Positions 34,878 through 39,124 of a DNA stretch of 39,124 nucleotides are shown here, in pieces. The stretch's first letter is position 1. Each line of letters begins with the position of its first letter. Under the pieces are notes generated by a model. That model saw only the letters and a list, made by a program, of their open reading frames with translations, was not told the origin of the DNA and did no database searches. The DNA is taken from contig CALMBF010000096.1 of assembly GCA_937860145.1 (NCBI GenBank), forward strand, positions 1 to 39,124, in the 5' to 3' direction. The translations under genes were made by a program, and so were the position numbers. Source of the DNA: an uncultured Geobacter sp. GTDB taxonomy: Bacteria; Desulfobacterota; Desulfuromonadia; Geobacterales; DSM-12255.

Positions 34878-35317
34878 TGCAGGTTCCAGTTGCAGATGTC
34901 GGCGCCTTTCCCTTCGCCCCCCTTTACCCCGTCGGCCCCGTAGGAGCAGAGGTCGTAGTCGCCGTTGGCCCCGGGGGAGATGAAGGCGAACTCGTTACCC
35001 CACGGGTCCTGGGGGACCTTCTTGCTCTCCAGGTACCCCTCGGCCTTGTAGTTTTTCGGGATGACGCCGACCGTCGGCTTGGTGACCAGGGCGGCGAGCC
35101 CCTGCTCGGTGGTCGGGTACACGGCGTTGTCCAGCTTGTAGAGCTTGAGGGCGGTCTCCAGGTTCCTGATCTGGACCTTGGCGTCGGCGATCTTGGCGTC
35201 GTCGCTCCGGCCGATGATCTTCGGCCCGACGAGGGCGGCAAGGAGGGCGAGGATGACGATGACGACCATGATTTCGATGAGGGTGAAACCGCGATTGTTA
35301 CGAATCTGTTCGGGCAT
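34874..35317 (-). CDS. gspG: Major pseudopilin GspG
   Basis: A 147-residue major pseudopilin. Leader MPEQIRNNRG, then FTLIEIMVVIVILALLAALV with Glu at +5. The GspG signature follows: ALKLYKLDNAVYPTTEQGLAALV, QDPWGNEF and the C-terminal calcium loop near GGEGKGADICNWNL. It polymerises into the pseudopilus that drives secretion. ATG 35317 has GGAGG about 7 nt upstream, one of the better ribosome sites of the operon, fitting its high expression. A 47-nt gap separates it from gspF. Confidence 0.96.
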   Translation of the reverse strand: MPEQIRNNRGFTLIEIMVVIVILALLAALVGPKIIGRSDDAKIADAKVQIRNLETALKLYKLDNAVYPTTEQGLAALVTKPTVGVIPKNYKAEGYLESKKVPQDPWGNEFAFISPGANGDYDLCSYGADGVKGGEGKGADICNWNLQ

Positions 35318-35364
35318 ATCTGAACCTCCGGGGTAGTGTGATGGCGAGCACGGTGTGACGGTCT

Positions 35365-36570
35365 CTACTTCACCAGCTGGTTGAGCTGGAAAATGGGGAG
35401 CAGCACGGCGATGACCACGAATCCTACCGCCAGCCCCATGGCCAGCACCAGCAACGGTTCCAGCAGGGAGAGGAAGCGGGTCGTGGCGGTGTTGAACTCC
35501 CCCTCGAAGGCGCTCCCCGCCTTCTCCAGCATAGCCTCCATGGTGCCGCTCTGCTCGCCGATGCCGACCATGTGCACCAGCAGGGGGGGGAAGAGGGGGC
35601 TCTTGGCCAGGCTGGCGGAGAGTTTCCCCCCCTCGATCAGGTCACTCTTCACCTCTGCCAGGAAGAGGCGGTACGCCCGGTTGACGACGGCTTCGGCGGT
35701 GATCTCCATGGCCCGGATCACCGGCACGCCGCTGCCGAGGAGAAGACCGAGGATCTTGGCGAAGCGGGAGAGGACGAGTTTCTGCAGCAGCGACCCCAGA
35801 CCCGGCAGCCTGAGGAGCAGCCGGTCCCGTTTCAGGATGAACCGCTCCTGCCGCAGCAGACGGCGGTAGAGGATGCCCGTCCCTGCGGCGAGGAGCAGCA
35901 GGAGCCACCACCCCTTGCGGACCAGGGTGCTGACCTTGATCAGGGCGACCGTTATGAGGGGGAGGGCTGCCCTGTTGTCGGCAAAGACGACGGTGATCTT
36001 GGGGATGACGAAGCCGAGGAGAAAGAGCATCACCCCGCAACCGACGACGATCATCAGCAGGGGGTAGGCGAGGGCGGTGGTCACCCGGGAGCGGACCGCC
36101 TCCTGTTCCTCCAGGAAGGTGGCCAGGCGTTCCAGCACCAGGTCGAGGGCTCCGCTTGCCTCCCCGGCGGCAACCATGCTGATGTAGCTTTCGGAGAACA
36201 GTCCCGATTCCTGGGCGAGGGCCGCCGCCAGCCCCGAACCCTCGGCCAGGCGGTCCCGCAGGCGGGAGAGGACGCTGCGCAGCTCCCCCGGTCTCTCCTG
36301 CTCCATCAGGGTCGTCACCGCTTCGTAGATCGGCATGGAGGCGCTGATCAGGGTCGCCAGGCGGCGGGTCATGAGGGCCAGTTCCGGCACTCCCGTCCCC
36401 GGCCGGAACAGCCGTCTCCGACCGCCTGCGGGGCTCTCCGCGGCAATCTCCGTGGCGAGCACCCCGTCGCTCTTCAGGCGGGCCCGGGCGTCGCGCTGGT
36501 TGTCGGCAGTGACCTCCCCGCTGGTCTCCCGACCGTCCTGCCGATACCCCTTATAGCGAAATGTCGGCAT
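35365..36570 (-). CDS. gspF: Type II secretion inner-membrane platform protein GspF
   Basis: A 401-residue polytopic protein with two repeated cytoplasmic GspF domains (about 65-190 and 270-395). Signatures: FRYKGYRQDGRETSGEV at the N-terminus, LALMTRRLATLISASMPIYE, SYISMVAAGEASGALD, and in the second repeat ARFAKILGLLLGSGVPVIRA and HMVGIGEQSGTMEAMLEKAG. Three membrane helices lie near 165-195, 215-235 and 365-395. It forms the core of the assembly platform on which GspE acts. The start overlaps the gspE end by 20 bp. Confidence 0.96.
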   Translation of the reverse strand: MPTFRYKGYRQDGRETSGEVTADNQRDARARLKSDGVLATEIAAESPAGGRRRLFRPGTGVPELALMTRRLATLISASMPIYEAVTTLMEQERPGELRSVLSRLRDRLAEGSGLAAALAQESGLFSESYISMVAAGEASGALDLVLERLATFLEEQEAVRSRVTTALAYPLLMIVVGCGVMLFLLGFVIPKITVVFADNRAALPLITVALIKVSTLVRKGWWLLLLLAAGTGILYRRLLRQERFILKRDRLLLRLPGLGSLLQKLVLSRFAKILGLLLGSGVPVIRAMEITAEAVVNRAYRLFLAEVKSDLIEGGKLSASLAKSPLFPPLLVHMVGIGEQSGTMEAMLEKAGSAFEGEFNTATTRFLSLLEPLLVLAMGLAVGFVVIAVLLPIFQLNQLVK

Positions 36571-38113
36571 AGTCGTCCTGGGTCACGCGGAGGACCTCTT
36601 CGATGGTGGTGATGCCGGCCGCGGCCTTGGCCAGGCCGTCGTCCCGCAGGGTCCGCATGCCGCGGGAGATGGCGTACTCCTTGATCTCGGCGGTCGAGCT
36701 GCGGCGGATGATCATGGAGCAGAGCTCGCTGTCCACGGGGAGCATTTCGTAGATGCCCGTTCTGCCGATGGTCCCCAGCTGGAAACAGCGGTCGCACCCC
36801 CGGCCCCGGTAGAGTTTTTCCGGCAGGGTGATGCCGGCGTAACTCCGCTCCGGACGGTACTCCTCGCGGCAGTGGGGGCAGATGACCCGTACCAGCCGCT
36901 GGGCGACCACCGACGAGAGGGTCGATGCGACCATGAACGGTTCGATACCCATGTCGATGAGGCGGGTAATGGCGGTGGCCGCATCGTTGGTGTGCAGGGT
37001 GGAGAGGACGAGGTGGCCGGTCAGGCTGGCCTGCATGGCTATCTCGGCGGTTTCCGCGTCGCGGATCTCGCCGACCATGATGATGTCCGGGTCCTGGCGG
37101 AGAATGGAGCGGAGTCCCTGGGCAAAGGTGAGGTCGATTCTGGGGTTGACCTGGATCTGCCCCACCCCCGGCAGCTGGTATTCGATCGGGTCCTCGATGG
37201 TGATGATGTTCTTGTCCGGCGAATTGATGCGGGTGAGGGCACTGTAGAGGGTGGTGGTCTTGCCGCTCCCCGTCGGCCCGGTCACCAGGATGATGCCGCT
37301 GGTCCGGCGGAGCAGCTTCTCCATGAGGCCGTTTTCACGCTCCCCCATACCGATGTCGGTGAGGGAGAGGACCCCCCGCTGCTTGTCCAGCAGGCGGAGC
37401 ACCGTCCGCTCGCCGAAAAAGGTGGGGATGAGGGATACGCGGATATCCACCTCCCTCCCCGCGACGATGACCCTGAAGCGGCCGTCCTGGGGGAGGCGTT
37501 TTTCGGCGATGTTCAGTCCCGCCATGATCTTTACCCGGGAGGCGAGGGCCTCCTGGATGATCTTGGGGGGGGAGAGCATCTTGTAGAGGATGCCGTCGAC
37601 CCGGAACCGGACGTCCAGCTCCCGTTCGAACGGCTCGATATGGATGTCGCTGGCCCGCTCCTTCACTGCCTGGAACAGGATGGAGTTGAGGAGGCGGATG
37701 ACCGGGGCTTCGTCGGTCAGGTCCATCAGGTCCTTGGGGTGGGAGAGTTCGGAAGCGATGGTGGAGAGGTCTTCCGCCTCCAGTTCGGCCACCACCTCCT
37801 GGGCCGACCCGGCCTGGCGGGCGTAGAGCCGGTTGATGGCGGCCAGCACCTCGTCGCGGGGGACGACGAGCCCCTGCACCGGCAGGCCGAGGGCACCCTG
37901 GAGCTCGTCCAGGGCGAGGAGGTTGGTCGGTTCGCCGATCGCGACCAGGAGCCGGCCATCCTCTTCCCGGAGGGGGAGGAGCAGGTTGTTCCGGGCAAAG
38001 GCGAGGGGGAGGCGGGCGAGCCACGCGGTGTCGACCATGCTGTCGTCCACCGTTGGAGCCGAGGTGAACCCGAGCCGGGCGGCGATGTTCTGGATGTCCG
38101 TTGCGTCTGTCAT
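36551..38113 (-). CDS. gspE: Type II secretion ATPase GspE
   Basis: A 520-residue cytoplasmic ATPase. The N-terminal GspE/PilB domain covers about 1-140. The core has RASDIHIEPFERELDVRFRVDG, Walker A GPTGSGKTTTLYSAL, the Asp box IITIEDPIEYQL, Walker B DPDIIMVGEIRD and the His box TGHLVLSTLHTNDA. A zinc-binding tetracysteine follows (CPHC and CDRC, about 405-440). It powers pseudopilus growth. The gene lies 24 nt after gspD and overlaps gspF by 20 bp. Normal length. Confidence 0.97.
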   Translation of the reverse strand: MTDATDIQNIAARLGFTSAPTVDDSMVDTAWLARLPLAFARNNLLLPLREEDGRLLVAIGEPTNLLALDELQGALGLPVQGLVVPRDEVLAAINRLYARQAGSAQEVVAELEAEDLSTIASELSHPKDLMDLTDEAPVIRLLNSILFQAVKERASDIHIEPFERELDVRFRVDGILYKMLSPPKIIQEALASRVKIMAGLNIAEKRLPQDGRFRVIVAGREVDIRVSLIPTFFGERTVLRLLDKQRGVLSLTDIGMGERENGLMEKLLRRTSGIILVTGPTGSGKTTTLYSALTRINSPDKNIITIEDPIEYQLPGVGQIQVNPRIDLTFAQGLRSILRQDPDIIMVGEIRDAETAEIAMQASLTGHLVLSTLHTNDAATAITRLIDMGIEPFMVASTLSSVVAQRLVRVICPHCREEYRPERSYAGITLPEKLYRGRGCDRCFQLGTIGRTGIYEMLPVDSELCSMIIRRSSTAEIKEYAISRGMRTLRDDGLAKAAAGITTIEEVLRVTQDDYADISL

Positions 38114-38137
38114 GGTATCGGAAACGGTGAGCGGTGG

Positions 38138-39124
38138 TCACCGCTTCACCGGCAGCTCCTTGTCGAGAGTTAACGGACGGTCCATCAGGACCGCTTCGTC
38201 GAATTTCTGCCTCTGGTTGCCGGAGACTTCGGACATCTCCTGGGCACCGCGGACGATGCGGGGGGTGAGGACGATCATCAGGTTGGTCTTGGTCCGCCCC
38301 ATGTGCTTGGTCTTGAAGAGCCAGCCGAGGAGGGGGATGTCCCCCAGCAGCGGCACCTTGTCGACGGTCTCCTGTAACTGGTCCTGGATCAGCCCGCCGA
38401 TGACCACCGTATCCTTGTCCTTGACAACGACCGAGGTCTTGGCCGAACGCTTGGTCGTGGTGATATCGGCCGCTGCCCCTTTGCTGGTCGCGTCCTTGAC
38501 CGCCGAGATCTCCTGGTAGATGTCGAGCTTGACATACTCACCTTCACTGATCTGGGGGGTGATCTTCAGGCTGATGCCCGTATCCTTCCGTTCCACCGAC
38601 TGCTGGGAGAGGCCTGTGGATGACAGGTTGGTGCTGGAGATGAACGGTACGTTCTCCCCCACGAAGATCTCCGCCTCCTTGTTGTCCGACGTCATGATGG
38701 TCGGGGTCGAGAGGACGTTGACCGCGCCGTGGGATTCGAGCGCCTTGACCACGCCGGCAATATTGACGGCGGTGCCGGCAAGGTCGGGAATGGTGATGCT
38801 CGCGGCTTTGAGGGCGGCCAGGATCCCGGAGAGGTCAGAGCCGGTAAAGACCCCCTGGGGGTCGAAGGCACCTACGGCAGTGACCGTGCTGGTCGCCGCC
38901 CCCGCTGCTACGCCCCACTTCACCCCGAGGTCGCGGAGTTTGTCCAGGGAGACCTCGGCGATCACCGCCTCGACGAAGACCTGGCGACGGCGCTTGTCCA
39001 GCTTCTGCACGACCTGGAGCAGGTTCTGGTAATCATTGGGAGATGCCATGATGACCAGGGAATTGGTCGCCTTGTCCGGGGTGATGGTGATCTTTCCCCC
39101 TTCGAAGGGGGACTGCTGGGGGGC
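38138..39124 (-). CDS. gspD: Secretin GspD, 5' part outside the window
   Basis: The frame is open to the window edge, giving the C-terminal 328 residues of the outer-membrane secretin. It begins within the last N-domain (ITPDKATNSLVI, QVVQKLDKRRRQVFVEAVIAEV) and continues through the secretin barrel domain: VLSTPTIMTSDNKEAEIFVGE, GISLKITPQI, the gate and lip region, VVIGGLIQDQ, KVPLLGDIPLLGWLFKT and LMIVLTPRIV. It ends in KR before TGA at 38138. GspD forms the outer-membrane exit channel. The signal peptide and N0-N2 domains must lie beyond 39124, together with gspC if present. Confidence 0.95.
   Translation of the reverse strand, partial: APQQSPFEGGKITITPDKATNSLVIMASPNDYQNLLQVVQKLDKRRRQVFVEAVIAEVSLDKLRDLGVKWGVAAGAATSTVTAVGAFDPQGVFTGSDLSGILAALKAASITIPDLAGTAVNIAGVVKALESHGAVNVLSTPTIMTSDNKEAEIFVGENVPFISSTNLSSTGLSQQSVERKDTGISLKITPQISEGEYVKLDIYQEISAVKDATSKGAAADITTTKRSAKTSVVVKDKDTVVIGGLIQDQLQETVDKVPLLGDIPLLGWLFKTKHMGRTKTNLMIVLTPRIVRGAQEMSEVSGNQRQKFDEAVLMDRPLTLDKELPVKR

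Noticed and set aside
36872-38173. 433-codon plus-strand frame over gspE
   Set aside because: Shadow of gspE, with acidic low-complexity sequence.

Overview
The window looks like chromosomal DNA of a Geobacter-type bacterium (Desulfuromonadia, Geobacteraceae). This is inferred from the GC-rich coding style, an OmpJ-like porin beside methylmalonyl-CoA genes, a membrane pyrophosphatase, an anaerobe-style oxygen-defence cluster (PerR-like regulator, rubredoxin, flavodiiron protein, superoxide reductase) and lactate/glycolate-type oxidase genes. No phage, insertion sequence, CRISPR array or defence island is visible. The unusual material is an odd carboxylase/mutase operon, several palindromic intergenic repeats, a possible attenuator in front of the porin and a slippage-prone repeat inside gspH.

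Layout. 1-1666 (minus): a coiled-coil protein cut by the window edge, where a perfect 43-bp fold-back probably marks a contig end. 1812-2497 (plus): an S4-domain protein and a MaoC-type hydratase. 2751-4790 (minus): H+-pumping pyrophosphatase. 5008-7350 (plus): oxygen and superoxide defence. 7560-11841 (plus): a LarA-family protein and the D-lactate/glycolate-type oxidase pair GlcD/GlcF. 12011-20434 (plus): XRE-cupin regulator, acyl-CoA carboxyltransferase, an atypical biotin carboxylase-biotin carrier fusion, a thymidylate-kinase-like protein with degenerate active-site motifs, the large subunit of methylmalonyl-CoA mutase and methylmalonyl-CoA epimerase. 20967-24031 (plus): porin and a secreted FG-GAP-like protein. 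24171-27082 (plus): hisZ, purA, tRNA-Lys and tRNA-Glu. 27182-29611 (plus): an exported two-OB-fold protein and a DEAD-box helicase. 29709-39124 (minus): a type II secretion operon read in the order gspD-E-F-G-H-I-J-K-L-M-N, with gspD cut by the window edge.

How the genes fit together. Carboxylase, mutase and epimerase form a propionyl-CoA/succinyl-CoA interconversion module (inference from the families), but the carboxylase parts are divergent and the mutase lacks its cobalamin-binding domain, so its partner must be elsewhere. The intercistronic gaps of this module carry possible or clear hairpins, and a Rho-independent terminator lies between mutase and epimerase. The PerR-like regulator overlaps the rubredoxin gene and precedes the two reductases that rubredoxin normally feeds. 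The secretion genes are tightly packed, mostly with 4-bp stop/start overlaps, and use several GTG or TTG starts.

Limits: everything here was read by eye. Family assignments rest on recognised motifs, promoter and operator calls are pattern matches, and no database search or folding calculation was run.
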